A stretch of 64,000 nt of DNA from Flavonifractor sp. An306. Its GTDB lineage: Bacteria; Bacillota; Clostridia; Oscillospirales; Oscillospiraceae. A program made the translations under genes and the position numbers. Positions within the stretch are counted from its first letter, which is position 1; every line of letters starts with the position of its first letter. Shown here piece after piece: positions 23,173 to 31,729 of the stretch. A model generated the notes under the pieces. It did not search any database. It was not told the DNA's origin and saw only the letters and a program-made list of their open reading frames with translations. The stretch is from the NCBI RefSeq assembly GCF_002159455.1, contig NZ_NFIQ01000003.1, positions 16,126-80,125 of the forward strand, in the 5' to 3' direction.

Positions 23173-26100
23173 TTATTCCATATCATCGGCGCCGTCGCCG
23201 AAGTCGTCGTCGGAAAAATCGTCGTCGCCGTCTTCATCGCTGTCCTCGGCGATGAGGTCGTCGTCGTCGCTGCCCTCTTTCAGGGTGTAGCCCGCGGCGG
23301 CGAAGTCGGACTCCCCGCCGGCGTTGTAGCCGTAGAAGTCGTCATCGTCGTCCCGGAACTTGCCGGGCTGGTAGGTGTCCTCGTCGTCGTCCTTCAGCTC
23401 GATCTCGTTGCCCTGGTCGTCCAGCACCTTCATATCCAGGCACAGGGACTGCAGCTCCTTGATGAGAACCTTGAAGGACTCAGGCACGCCGGGCTTGGGC
23501 ACGTTGTGGCCCTTGACGATGGACTCGTAGGTGCGCACACGGCCGGTCACGTCGTCGGACTTGACGGTGAGGATCTCCTGCAGGGTGTAGGCGGCGCCGT
23601 AGGCCTCCAGCGCCCACACCTCCATTTCGCCGAAGCGCTGGCCGCCGAACTGGGCCTTGCCGCCCAGAGGCTGCTGGGTGACCAGGGAGTAGGGGCCGGT
23701 GGAACGGGCGTGGATCTTGTCGTCCACCAGGTGGTGGAGCTTGAGGAAGTAGACGTAGCCCACGGTGACCGGGTTATCGAACCGCTCGCCGGTACGGCCG
23801 TCGTACAGCCAGCTCTTGCCGTCGGGGCGCAGGCCGGCCATCTTCAGGGTCTCGGCGATGTCCTTCTCGTCGGCGCCGTTAAAGACGGGGGTGGCTACCT
23901 TCCAGCCCAGGGTCTTGGCGGCGTAGCCCAGATGGACCTCCAGCACCTGACCGATGTTCATACGGGAAGGCACGCCCAGGGGGTTCAGTACGATGTCCAG
24001 GGGGGTGCCGTCGGGCAGGAAGGGCATATCCTCCTGAGGCAGGATGCGGGACACAACACCCTTGTTGCCGTGGCGGCCGGCCATCTTGTCGCCCACGGAG
24101 ATCTTCCGCTTCTGGGCGATATAGACCCGGACCACCATGTTGACACCGGGGGAGAGCTCGTCGCCCGCCTCACGGGTGAACACCTTCACGTCCACGATGA
24201 TGCCGCTCTCGCCGTGGGGCACCTTCAGGGAGGTGTCACGGACCTCACGGGCCTTCTCACCAAAGATGGCCCGGAGCAGCCGCTCCTCGGCGGTGAGGTC
24301 GGTCTCGCCCTTGGGGGTGACCTTGCCCACCAGGATGTCGCCGGCACGGACCTCGGCGCCCACCCGGATGATGCCCCGCTCGTCCAGGTCCTTCAGGGCG
24401 TCCTCGCCCACGTTGGGGATATCCCGGGTGATCTCCTCGGGGCCCAGCTTGGTATCACGGGATTCGGTCTCGTACTCCTCAATATGAATAGAGGTAAAGA
24501 CGTCCTCCTTCACCATCCGCTCGTTGAGCAGGATGGCGTCCTCGTAGTTGTAGCCCTCCCAGGTCATGAAGCCCATGAGGATGTTCTTGCCCAGGGCGAT
24601 CTCGCCGTTGGAGGTGGAGGGGCCATCCACGATGACCTCGCCCTTTTCCACCCGCTGGCCGGCGTCCACGATGGGCCGCTGGTTGATGCAGGTGCCGTGG
24701 TTGGAGCGCAGGTACTTGGTCAGCTTGTAGTCGGCCACCCGGCCGCTGTCGTAGCGGACGGAGACGGCGTCGGCGGCCACCTTGGTGACGGTGCCGTCCT
24801 CCTCGGCCAGAATGGCGATCTCAGAGTCGATACAGTTCTTGTGCTCCTGGCCGGTGGCCACAATGGGAGCCTGGGTGGTGAGCAGAGGCACGGCCTGCCG
24901 CTGCATGTTGGCGCCCATCAGGGCGCGGTTGGCGTCGTCGTTCTCCAGGAAGGGGATCTGGGCGGTAGCGATGGAGAACATCATCTTGGGGGAGACGTCG
25001 ATATAGTCCACCTGGTCCCGGTCCACGTCGATGATCTCGTTGCGGTGGCGGCAGGTGATACGGTCGTGTACCAGGCAGCCGTTCTCGTCCAGCGGCTCGG
25101 TGGCCTGGGCGATGGTGTACTCGTCCTCGATGTCGGCGGTCATATAGTCTACCTGGTCGGTGACCCGGCCGGTGGCCTTATCCACCTTGCGGTAGGGGGC
25201 CTCGATAAAGCCGTAACGGTTGATGCGGGCGTAAGAGGCCAGGTAGGAGATCAGGCCGATGTTGGGACCTTCGGGGGTCTCGATGGGGCACAGGCGGCCA
25301 TAGTGGGAGTAGTGGACGTCTCGCACGTCGAAGGAGGCCCGGTCACGGGACAGACCGCCGGGGCCCAGGGCGGACATACGGCGCTTGTGGGTCAGCTCGG
25401 CCAGGGGGTTGGTCTGGTCCATGAACTGGCTCAGGGGGCTGCTGCCGAAGAACTCCTTGATGGCGGCGGTGACGGGCCGGATGTTGATGAGGGACTGGGG
25501 GGTGACGATATCCAGGTCCTGAATGGTCATCCGCTCCCGGATCACCCGCTCCATCCGGGAGAAGCCGATGCGGAACTGGTTCTGCAGCAGCTCGCCCACG
25601 CAGCGCAGACGGCGGTTGCCCAGGTGGTCGATATCGTCGGCGTTGCCCACGCCGTGGCCCAGGCAGTTGAGGTAGTTGATGGAGGCCATGATATCGTCCA
25701 CAATGATGTGCTTGGGGATCAGGTCGTCCATCCGCTCCTTAATGGCGTCCTTCAGCTCCTCGCCGGAGTAGTTCTGCAGCAGCTCCTGGAGGACGGTGAA
25801 GCGGACCTTCTCGGTGATGCCGCACTCGGCGGGGTCAAAGTCCACGAAGCCCGCCATATCCACCATGTGGTTGGAGAACACCTTGATCTGGGTGCCGTCC
25901 AGATCCAGCATGACCTCGTTGACGCCCTTGGCGTCCAGCTCCCAGGCCTGCTCCCGGGTGAGCACTACGCCGGGCTCGGCCAGGATCTCGCCGGTCATGG
26001 GATCGGCCACCGGCAGGGCCAGCTTCTGGCCGGCCAGACGGGTCCAGATGGACAGCTTTTTGTTGAACTTGTAGCGGCCCACGGCGGACAGGTCGTACCG

Positions 26101-26886
26101 GCGGGGGTCGAAGAACAGGGCGTTGAGCAGGCTCTCGGCGGAGTCCACCGTGGGGGGCTCGCCGGGACGCAGCTTGCGGTAGATCTCCAGCAGGGCGTCC
26201 TCATAGGTTTTGCAGGCGTCCTTCTCCAGAGTGGCCACGATCCGGGGATCCTCGCCGAACAGCTCCAGAATCTCTGCGTCGGTCTTGGGACCCACCGCCC
26301 GGATCAGGCAGGTGATGGGCAGCTTGCGGTTTTTGTCGATGCGGACATAGAAGATGTCGGAAAGGTCGGTCTCATACTCCAGCCAGGCGCCCCGGTAGGG
26401 GATGACGGTGGTGGCGTAGGCCACGTTGCCCGCCTTATCCTCGGTGCGGGAGTAGTAGATGCCGGGGGAGCGGACGATCTGGGAGACGATGACGCGCTCG
26501 GCGCCGTTGATGACGAAGGTGCCCGCCTTGGTCATCAGGGGGAAGTCGCCCATGAAGATCTCCTGCTCCTTGATCTCCTCGGTCTCCTTGTTGCGCAGGC
26601 GCACCCGGACCTTGATGGGGGCGGCATACGTGGCGTCCCGGGCCTTGCACTCCTCCACGGAGTACTTGGGGGGCTCATCCATGGAGTAGTCGATGAAGGA
26701 GAGCTCCAGGTTGCCCGCGTAGTCGCTGATGGAGGCCACATCCTTAAAGACCTCCCGCAGTCCCGTGTCCAGGAACCACTGGTAGGAGTTCTTCTGCACC
26801 TCCAGGAGGTTGGGCATGTCCAGGATCTCCTCATGGCGGGCAAAGCTCTTGCGGAGGGTTTTGCCGTAGTAGACGTCCTTGACCAT
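23173..26886 (-). CDS. rpoB: DNA-directed RNA polymerase subunit beta
   Basis: A 1237-residue beta subunit starting [15 protein letters not shown] at ATG 26886, with GAGGTG about 11 bases upstream; an in-frame upstream ATG is not supported. The rifampicin region reads [20 protein letters not shown] then SALGPGGL. The key Asp, His and Ser positions are wild type, so it should be rifampicin-sensitive at those sites. The last ~75 residues form an unusual tail with many Asp/Glu blocks ([16 protein letters not shown]). It is transcribed with rpoC from a strong promoter just inside the ICE junction. Confidence 0.98.
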   Translation of the reverse strand: MVKDVYYGKTLRKSFARHEEILDMPNLLEVQKNSYQWFLDTGLREVFKDVASISDYAGNLELSFIDYSMDEPPKYSVEECKARDATYAAPIKVRVRLRNKETEEIKEQEIFMGDFPLMTKAGTFVINGAERVIVSQIVRSPGIYYSRTEDKAGNVAYATTVIPYRGAWLEYETDLSDIFYVRIDKNRKLPITCLIRAVGPKTDAEILELFGEDPRIVATLEKDACKTYEDALLEIYRKLRPGEPPTVDSAESLLNALFFDPRRYDLSAVGRYKFNKKLSIWTRLAGQKLALPVADPMTGEILAEPGVVLTREQAWELDAKGVNEVMLDLDGTQIKVFSNHMVDMAGFVDFDPAECGITEKVRFTVLQELLQNYSGEELKDAIKERMDDLIPKHIIVDDIMASINYLNCLGHGVGNADDIDHLGNRRLRCVGELLQNQFRIGFSRMERVIRERMTIQDLDIVTPQSLINIRPVTAAIKEFFGSSPLSQFMDQTNPLAELTHKRRMSALGPGGLSRDRASFDVRDVHYSHYGRLCPIETPEGPNIGLISYLASYARINRYGFIEAPYRKVDKATGRVTDQVDYMTADIEDEYTIAQATEPLDENGCLVHDRITCRHRNEIIDVDRDQVDYIDVSPKMMFSIATAQIPFLENDDANRALMGANMQRQAVPLLTTQAPIVATGQEHKNCIDSEIAILAEEDGTVTKVAADAVSVRYDSGRVADYKLTKYLRSNHGTCINQRPIVDAGQRVEKGEVIVDGPSTSNGEIALGKNILMGFMTWEGYNYEDAILLNERMVKEDVFTSIHIEEYETESRDTKLGPEEITRDIPNVGEDALKDLDERGIIRVGAEVRAGDILVGKVTPKGETDLTAEERLLRAIFGEKAREVRDTSLKVPHGESGIIVDVKVFTREAGDELSPGVNMVVRVYIAQKRKISVGDKMAGRHGNKGVVSRILPQEDMPFLPDGTPLDIVLNPLGVPSRMNIGQVLEVHLGYAAKTLGWKVATPVFNGADEKDIAETLKMAGLRPDGKSWLYDGRTGERFDNPVTVGYVYFLKLHHLVDDKIHARSTGPYSLVTQQPLGGKAQFGGQRFGEMEVWALEAYGAAYTLQEILTVKSDDVTGRVRTYESIVKGHNVPKPGVPESFKVLIKELQSLCLDMKVLDDQGNEIELKDDDEDTYQPGKFRDDDDDFYGYNAGGESDFAAAGYTLKEGSDDDDLIAEDSDEDGDDDFSDDDFGDGADDME

Positions 26887-27125
26887 CGTAGAAAAAACAC
26901 CTCGTTTTCTTTGTCTGGGAACCGCCGGGGAGGGGCGGATCCCGGTTTCCGTCGGCTGCTTTTCGTCGAACCGCACGAACCGGGCGGTTCAATCCGGGTG
27001 CTGCACACCCGGGCGGGTGGATAAAATGTTAAAATATCCTCTTGCGCTTCGCCGTGCCCTGTGCTATGATGAGGCACAGCATGGGAGACTAGCGAAAAAA
27101 CGCGGTTTGGACATAAGAGCGTTTA
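26887..27125 (-). other. Long 5' leader of rpoBC
   Basis: About 235 bases lie between the predicted start of transcription and the rpoB ATG. No gene is seen. Several hairpins can form, for example CCGGGTG/CACCCGG (26994-27000 with 27006-27012) and CTGTGC/GCACAG near 27060-27080. None is followed by a T run in the rpoB direction, so an attenuator is not supported. Confidence 0.6.
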
Positions 27126-27155
27126 AGTATACCATGTAACAGTTGGAAATGTCAA
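27126..27155 (-). promoter_or_regulatory. rpoBC promoter
   Basis: On the minus strand, TTGACA (27150-27155) and TATACT (27126-27131) are separated by 18 bases. The -35 is a perfect SigA consensus and the -10 differs by one base. It lies only ~15 bases from the hairpin that precedes the ICE end, so rpoBC keeps a private promoter despite the insertion. Confidence 0.85.
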
Positions 27156-27168
27156 TAGAATTTTGTGG

Positions 27169-27196
27169 AAGCCTGGGGTATGCCCAGGTTTTTTTC
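27169..27196 (+). terminator. Plus-strand terminator at the ICE-chromosome boundary
   Basis: A 9-bp stem around a GTATG loop (27169-27177 with 27183-27191) continues into a run of seven T residues. It points away from rpoB, towards the ICE. No protein gene ends in front of it. Confidence 0.7.
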
Positions 27197-27198
27197 TG

Positions 27199-27378
27199 CA
27201 AAAAGTTTTACCGATTTTCTGATTATCTTTTCAAATCTCCGCAAATGTCGGAAAGGCTTGGAATATCAAGCATTTCCGGCATTTTGCGTTTTGGAAGATA
27301 CCCCGCATATCATGGCATTTCGGAGCCTCACTTGGCGTTGAAAAGTAGTAAAACCGTAGTAGAAACGGCGGCTTACTA
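27199..27378. repeat. ICE terminus with repeated integrase-site-like motifs
   Basis: No gene. AT-rich DNA carries an imperfect dyad at 27250-27278 (GGAAAGGCTTG, then CAAGCATTTCC), several GCATTT(C)CGG-like copies, and GTAGTA repeats (AGTAGTAAAACCGTAGTAG, then an inverted CTACTACG). Repeats of this kind between int and the end of Tn916-like elements bind integrase and excisionase arms. The exact core site is not determinable here. Confidence 0.6.
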
Positions 27379-28572
27379 CTACGCCGCCAGCCTGTCCATC
27401 GCCGCCTTTGCAGAGGCGTAATCCGCATGAGCGTAATAGTTCAGCGTCATGGTGATGTTGGAATGTCCCATGATGTATTGCAGGTCTTTGGGGTTCATTC
27501 CAGCATGGGCAAGCCGAGTACAGAAAGTGTGCCGCATGGTATGGGGCGTGATGTTCGGCAGGGCCTCATCAGGCTTGTGGTGCTTGTTGTACTTCCTGAC
27601 AAGCCCCTGGAACATGCTCTCGTAGCAGGACGCCGTTTTGGGAAGGCCGCTCTGGTTGAGGAACAGGAAGTTGGTGTAGCCCCCGATATTGACCGGAGCG
27701 GCCTTGCCTCTGTTCTTCACAGCCCGCTTCAACGCCTGGTAGACCTTCTCGCTCATGGGGATCTGCCGCGCACCCTTTTTGGTCTTTGGCTCGTCCACAT
27801 AGTAGCCGAGCTCGCTGTCCCGCAGGAGCTGGTGGTCCACATGGATGCAGCGGTTTTCAAAATCCAGGTCCGTTGTTAATCCGCACAGCTCGGAAACGCG
27901 GAGGCCAGTTCCCAGCAGAATGATGATCTCATCACAATACTTCCGGTAGACCGGGTCGCTGCCGGCGAAGGCCAGGAGGCGGTCCTCCTGTTCCTGGGTC
28001 AGCGCGGCCTTTTCCTCCGTGTCATCCTCCAGGACATCGGCTATGGCGAAGTTGAACGGGTTTTTGCGGATGCAGTCATCCTCGATCGCCGTGTAGAAGG
28101 CAGCCTTCAAAGACCGTTTCCAGTTGCTGACGGTCTTGTAGGCGTAGCCCTTCTCGCTCATCCTGATGGCCCATTCCTTGGCGTCCGACAGCTTTACACT
28201 GTCAATGCTTCGGGAACCCAAGGGGTCCTCTTTCAGAACGGACATCAGGTATTCCCGGCCCTTCTCGGTGCTCCGCTTGACATTCTTCCGATGGCTGTTC
28301 TGCCGGGCGTAAAGCTGGCAGACCGTCATCTTCTTGCCGATGGTGTCGATCCCATCGTTAATGTCACGCAGGATCTCCTTCACCTTCTCACGGAGCGAAG
28401 CATCGTCCCGCTTGCCTGTGGGGGTCTTGTCGGTGGGCACCAGTTTCCAGGCATACACGAATTGAGTTTTACCGCAGGCGTCCGTGTACTTGTAAGCGTA
28501 TCTTCCGTCTTTTCTCTGGCTCTCTCCAGTTCTTAAAATTCGACCTTTGCTATCGCGTCTTTTCTCTGACAT
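27379..28572 (-). CDS. int: Tn916-type tyrosine integrase
   Basis: A 397-residue tyrosine recombinase that inserts and excises the element. The N-terminal arm-binding domain starts MSEKRRDSKGRIL...GESQRKDGRYAYKY, nearly the Tn916 Int pattern. The SAM-like core-binding domain is at ~75-170. The catalytic set is Arg in GTGLRVSELCG, HxxR in HTMRHTFCTR, His in MGHSN and the nucleophile Tyr in LNYYAHAD. It is the outermost gene, ending about 180 bases from the element end, with xis immediately upstream. Confidence 0.97.
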   Translation of the reverse strand: MSEKRRDSKGRILRTGESQRKDGRYAYKYTDACGKTQFVYAWKLVPTDKTPTGKRDDASLREKVKEILRDINDGIDTIGKKMTVCQLYARQNSHRKNVKRSTEKGREYLMSVLKEDPLGSRSIDSVKLSDAKEWAIRMSEKGYAYKTVSNWKRSLKAAFYTAIEDDCIRKNPFNFAIADVLEDDTEEKAALTQEQEDRLLAFAGSDPVYRKYCDEIIILLGTGLRVSELCGLTTDLDFENRCIHVDHQLLRDSELGYYVDEPKTKKGARQIPMSEKVYQALKRAVKNRGKAAPVNIGGYTNFLFLNQSGLPKTASCYESMFQGLVRKYNKHHKPDEALPNITPHTMRHTFCTRLAHAGMNPKDLQYIMGHSNITMTLNYYAHADYASAKAAMDRLAA

Positions 28573-28660
28573 GATGTAAAGCTCCCTTCCATCGCTGGAA
28601 TGAGCCTCGATACGCTATCATTATTATACCGCGCCCTGGGCTCATTGTCAGCCGGCTTCG

Positions 28661-28864
28661 TCAAATAACCTCCAGCTCGTCGATGACTTTCTCAAACTGC
28701 TTGCGCTTGATCTGGAGGCGGTTGCCGTTCATGATGAGCCAGTTGGCGTCAGGGTTTTCCTCGGCTAACCTGCGGAGCTTCTTTTCCCCAATGCGGAAAT
28801 ATCTGGACGCCTCCTCAATGGAGAGCGTGTATTTTTGCCAGATAGGAATATCGTTCGTGTTCAA
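28661..28864 (-). CDS. xis: Excisionase Xis
   Basis: A 67-residue Tn916-type excisionase with a winged-helix [23 protein letters not shown], then [20 protein letters not shown]. It bends the ends and steers Int toward excision. The start is a TTG at 28864 with AGGAGGTG six bases upstream. A longer open frame to 29053 exists, but its extra N terminus is unrelated to Xis proteins. It sits 88 bases ahead of int on the same strand, as in Tn916. Confidence 0.94.
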   Translation of the reverse strand: MNTNDIPIWQKYTLSIEEASRYFRIGEKKLRRLAEENPDANWLIMNGNRLQIKRKQFEKVIDELEVI

Positions 28865-29266
28865 ATACAACACCTCCTGTAAATTTGCGCGTCCCCTTTC
28901 AGAGGACGGTGTTGCAAAAAATAAGAGGCAGAAAACGGATGGCTGCTGGCACAGCTCCACGGGAATTTCACCCCGGCCCATGCTGATGGGTGCGGCGCAC
29001 GATGCTTTGCGGGCGTCCAATGCGCGAGTATCTTTGACCTGCCTGTATGTCATCGCCCGCAGAGTGCCGCGTCCGCTTTGCGGCCTGGTGTGGATCGCTC
29101 GCTCCCGGAGGGGAAGTCATGGCGCACCGGCCGTATGGCTCGATACAGGACAGAATGTATCCGTCTGCCTTATGCTGCGCCGGAGGCCTCCCGCCGGGCT
29201 TTCTTTGTCAAGGAGCTATAACGGGACGCCGCGTGGAAAGGGGGACACGCAGCGCCCGGCCCTGGA
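28865..29266. other. Non-coding stretch between xis and the HTH gene
   Basis: About 400 bases. The open frames here have out-of-frame composition and no ribosome sites. An inverted pair GCCCGGCGGGAGGCC/GGCCTCCCGCCGGGC-type segment occurs near 29180-29205. I see no gene or clear promoter. Confidence 0.5.
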
Positions 29267-29509
29267 TCAGCTCAGGTCAAAATCCAGGATGGAAATAATC
29301 AGCTTTGCTTCCAGCCGACCGCGCAGATCTTCGTCCACCTGGGGACGGGGATAGCCGTCAGGGCCATAGCTCGTCCGTGTAGACAGCGCGGCGATGTAGC
29401 CGGAGTAATGCCGGACTACCCGGTTCACCGCTTCGGGGTCGCCTCCGACAGCGGCGGCGATCACCGGGTAAGGGATCAGCGATGCCCGCGTGCACGCAGA
29501 TTTAGTCAT
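29267..29509 (-). CDS. Tn916 Orf8-like helix-turn-helix protein
   Basis: An 80-residue member of the small HTH family of Tn916/Tn1549 elements, with the typical PYPVIAAAVGGDPEAVNRVVRHYSGYIAALS followed by DEDLRGRLEAKLIISIL. The family is thought to regulate transfer together with the sigma-like gene before it. ATG 29509 has GGAGGTG six bases upstream and overlaps the end of that gene by 8 bases, showing translational coupling. The exact role is not established. Confidence 0.85.
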   Translation of the reverse strand: MTKSACTRASLIPYPVIAAAVGGDPEAVNRVVRHYSGYIAALSTRTSYGPDGYPRPQVDEDLRGRLEAKLIISILDFDLS

Positions 29510-29927
29510 CCGCTTCACCTCCCATCAGCTCCTTCAGCAGCCGATAGGCTTTATGCCTGCGGGTATTGACCGTCCGACGGGGCATATTTATGTACCTGGC
29601 GATCTGTGCGTCGGTCATCCGCAGGAACCAGTGCATCATAAAGATTTCCCGGTCCTCCTGGGCCAGCCCCAGAAGCGCCTCGGCCAGCCCGTCGTCCTCT
29701 ATAAGGATCACGGCCCCGCCCACAGGGAAGGTCGTGTATTCCCACGGGTAGCGGTCATATACCGCAAGCTGGGCCATTTCTGCCTCGGACAGTTCTTCCA
29801 AAGATGTGAAACGCTTCTGGCGCCGGCTGATCTGGCGATAGCCGTTGCACGCCTCGCATTTCAGCACCTTCTTGCAGTAGCTGTCAAAGGCGTACTGCTT
29901 GTGCTCGTAGTGGCGGTCAGGTTTCAA
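29502..29927 (-). CDS. ICE sigma-70-like regulator (Tn916 Orf7 type)
   Basis: A 141-residue protein. The C-terminal region-4-like HTH is clear (MTDAQIARYINMPRRTVNTRRHKAYRLLKEL). The N terminus reads LKPDRHYEHKQYAFDSYCKK, the usual beginning of these ICE proteins. It starts at TTG 29927 behind GGGAGGTGAG; a frame open to 30050 is longer but has no family similarity there. In Tn916 the homologue drives expression of excision and transfer genes. A short Cys pair (KCEACNGY) replaces the more usual residues and may bind metal, though this is uncertain. Confidence 0.85.
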   Translation of the reverse strand: MKPDRHYEHKQYAFDSYCKKVLKCEACNGYRQISRRQKRFTSLEELSEAEMAQLAVYDRYPWEYTTFPVGGAVILIEDDGLAEALLGLAQEDREIFMMHWFLRMTDAQIARYINMPRRTVNTRRHKAYRLLKELMGGEADD

Positions 29928-30180
29928 GTTCTCACCTCCCTTCGTGCCGGGAGGCAATTCTTTTCTTCCCCTTTCGCTCACTACTCGTTCACGAGAGGTC
30001 CTGTTTGGCTGGTTTTCGGGATCTATCTGAAAAAATTTTTTGCCGCTCATACTTGGCTCCTTTCGTTTCGTTCTGGTTGACAGGCCGGAACGAAACGGGG
30101 CGGGGAGCGGCAGCCCACGCCCAGGCGCAGGCGGTCACGGGGACGGGCTTTGTTGGATATGAGCCGCAGTATATAAAAAG

Positions 30181-30213
30181 CGAGCCATAACTCACTTTCA
30201 TGAGCATGGCTCG
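30181..30213. repeat. Inverted repeat enclosing a CTCA-TGAG site
   Basis: Arms CGAGCCAT (30181-30188) and ATGGCTCG (30206-30213) enclose AACTCACTTTCATGAGC, a near copy of the element at 30347-30365. It lies in the ~495-base intergenic region between the sigma-like gene and the divergent XRE gene. Confidence 0.6.
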
Positions 30214-30338
30214 CTACTGCGTTATTGGAATATTTTTCGTAGTGGCATGGGCGTCCGCCGTACAAGAGGCGAACCCCGCCTTATTTTGACCTCCTTTGTG
30301 TTGGCGCTCTCATCCATATCTCCCTTTACTCTGAAATA

Positions 30339-30365
30339 TGAGTTATAACTCACTTTACATGAGTT
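30339..30365. promoter_or_regulatory. Palindromic operator upstream of the XRE regulator gene
   Basis: A perfect 14-bp palindrome, TGAGTTATAACTCA (30339-30352), shares its right half with a second dyad, AACTCA-CTTTACA-TGAGTT (30347-30365). Three half-sites in a row 60 bases before the XRE gene suggest an autoregulatory operator. The rest of the region 29928-30422 shows no gene. Confidence 0.65.
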
Positions 30366-30422
30366 CTATGGTTATTTATATGAGCGGAAGCACACCCTAC
30401 AATGATGTAGAGGTGATGTGCA

Positions 30423-30752
30423 GTGAACAATCCGCTGGATCTATTTGCATGGAAGGTGCGGTCAGAACGGAAGCGGCAGCATCTGACGCAAAAACAGTTA
30501 GCTGAACGCCTCGGTATGAACCCCCGCACGATCATAGATTTGGAGGCCTGTCAGAGTAATCCGAAATTTGAAACGGTGGTCCTTGTCGCCAAAGAACTGA
30601 ATATCAGCGTGGACGCCGCCATCTTCCCGGAAATGGTAAATCAGACAGTCTCGAAAACAGTCGTGGACTTCTTTGCCGGGAAAAGCGAAGCAGAGATTGA
30701 AAAATTTATCGCGCTCTGCAAACAGGCGGAAGCCTTCCAGAAAGACGAGTAA
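30423..30752 (+). CDS. XRE-family transcriptional regulator
   Basis: A 109-residue protein with an N-terminal Cro/CI-type HTH (residues ~8-62: RSERKRQHLTQKQLAERLGM, then PRTIIDLEACQSNPKFETV). A short C-terminal helical part (SEAEIEKFIALCKQAEAF) probably dimerises. The GTG start at 30423 is preceded by AGAGGTGATG. It is transcribed away from the int side and is likely the quiescence regulator of the element, acting through the palindromes just upstream. The target is inferred from position. Confidence 0.88.
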   Translation: MNNPLDLFAWKVRSERKRQHLTQKQLAERLGMNPRTIIDLEACQSNPKFETVVLVAKELNISVDAAIFPEMVNQTVSKTVVDFFAGKSEAEIEKFIALCKQAEAFQKDE

Positions 30753-30791
30753 CGCGGTCGGGTTCGATGTGCCCGGCCGCGTTACTGTTTT
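30749..30791. terminator. Terminator between the XRE and DtxR genes
   Basis: The 9-bp arms GTAACGCGG (30749-30757) and CCGCGTTAC (30777-30785) have an inner CGGG/CCCG pair and are followed by TGTTTT. The XRE stop codon is inside the stem. It separates convergent genes. Confidence 0.85.
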
Positions 30792-30813
30792 ACCCGTTTG
30801 CTATGCGGGCAGA

Positions 30814-31185
30814 TCATTCTTTCCTTGTTTTATAGGCATCGCGCAGACGCTCGAAGGACTCCTGGCTGATGACATGCTCCATCCGGCAGGCATCCCTTTC
30901 CGCCGTTTCCGGGTCTACGCCGGCTTCAATCAGTCGGTCAGTAAAGAAGCGGTGCTTTTCGTAGATCTGCTCCGCCACTTCCCGGCCCACATCAGTCAGG
31001 TGCAGGAAATAGTCGCTGTCCATCGTCAGGAAACCCCCGTCCCGCAGGGTCGCCACCGCATGGCATACGCTGGGCTTTGTGACCTCCAGGTGCCGGGCAA
31101 CATCCACGGAGCGCACCATTCCCATCTTCTTATGGAGAACAAGTATGGCCTCCAGATAGTCCTCCCCGGACGCATGAAGTTTCAT
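30814..31185 (-). CDS. DtxR/IdeR-type metal-dependent repressor
   Basis: A 123-residue metalloregulator. The winged HTH (residues ~8-65) contains SVDVARHLEVTKPSVCHAVATL. The metal and dimer domain has His78 (YEKHRF) and C100-R-M-E103-H104. DtxR senses iron through Cys102, Glu105 and His106, whereas MntR has Glu in place of that Cys, so iron rather than manganese is favoured. The SH3-like third domain of full-length DtxR is absent. It is the last gene of the cargo 1 operon, 16 bases after the TetR gene, and its start has GGAGGTTG upstream. Likely operator: the shared GGTTAG dyads. Confidence 0.88.
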   Translation of the reverse strand: MKLHASGEDYLEAILVLHKKMGMVRSVDVARHLEVTKPSVCHAVATLRDGGFLTMDSDYFLHLTDVGREVAEQIYEKHRFFTDRLIEAGVDPETAERDACRMEHVISQESFERLRDAYKTRKE

Positions 31186-31201
31186 TGCAACCTCCTAATC
31201 G

Positions 31202-31729
31202 TCAATTTTTTGTGGGTGCAAAGAACTTTTCTAATGTGCCAATACATTTCCGAGTCGTTCCAAAATCGTAATTACAGCGGATAATCTCGAAAAAACTTGA
31301 CAGATATGCTTTCGATAGCAGCCAGCAAAGATTTTCTGCATGATTGCTTTTCAATAAACGCTGATAAATGATTTTTCTTACGACATCGTAAAATTTATCG
31401 TAATAGGAAGTACATTTGCAACGGACAACTATCCTGAACACATCCAAATGCAGATAGATGAATACTAAACATGGTTTAGGAATTACTGATTGTTCAGCAC
31501 CTATGGGAGAAGTATTTAGCATTTCCAGAAACTTCATTGAGTCGGGTACAACAACAGCCTCATATAACTCGCTTTTTCCTGAAAACCGGTGATAAAATGC
31601 CCCCGTTGTTATACCTGCACGATGGCATATAACCTTTAGTGATGCGCCTTGGTATCCGTTTTGCAAAAAATTTTTCTTTGCACTCTCTATAATTCTTAAA
31701 GTTGTTTCGTCATGTGATACATCCTTCAT
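31202..31729 (-). CDS. TetR/AcrR-family regulator
   Basis: A 175-residue regulator. The N-terminal HTH (residues ~8-55) reads ESAKKNFLQNGYQGASLKVI then AGITTGAFYHRFSGKSELYEA. The C-terminal ligand domain is helical with many Cys and aromatic residues and resembles no family I can name. It is noticeably AT-rich compared with the conjugation genes. It starts one base after the ABC gene stop, inside the cargo 1 operon. It may sense the transported molecule; no operator can be assigned to it with confidence. Confidence 0.85.
   Translation of the reverse strand: MKDVSHDETTLRIIESAKKNFLQNGYQGASLKVICHRAGITTGAFYHRFSGKSELYEAVVVPDSMKFLEMLNTSPIGAEQSVIPKPCLVFIYLHLDVFRIVVRCKCTSYYDKFYDVVRKIIYQRLLKSNHAENLCWLLSKAYLSSFFEIIRCNYDFGTTRKCIGTLEKFFAPTKN

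Noticed and set aside
23506..27024. A 1172-residue open frame on the plus strand opposite rpoB
   Set aside because: It mirrors rpoB codons, is rich in Gly/Val/His/Leu in the way of antisense frames in GC-rich DNA, and has no family motif or ribosome site.
27143..27421. Short frames at the ICE end
   Set aside because: They run through the promoter, terminator and integrase-site repeats, and have no ribosome site.
28865..29053. N-terminal extension of Xis and a plus-strand frame across the same bases
   Set aside because: The extension is unrelated to Xis proteins, and the TTG at 28864 with AGGAGGTG explains the start. The plus-strand frame has no ribosome site or family.
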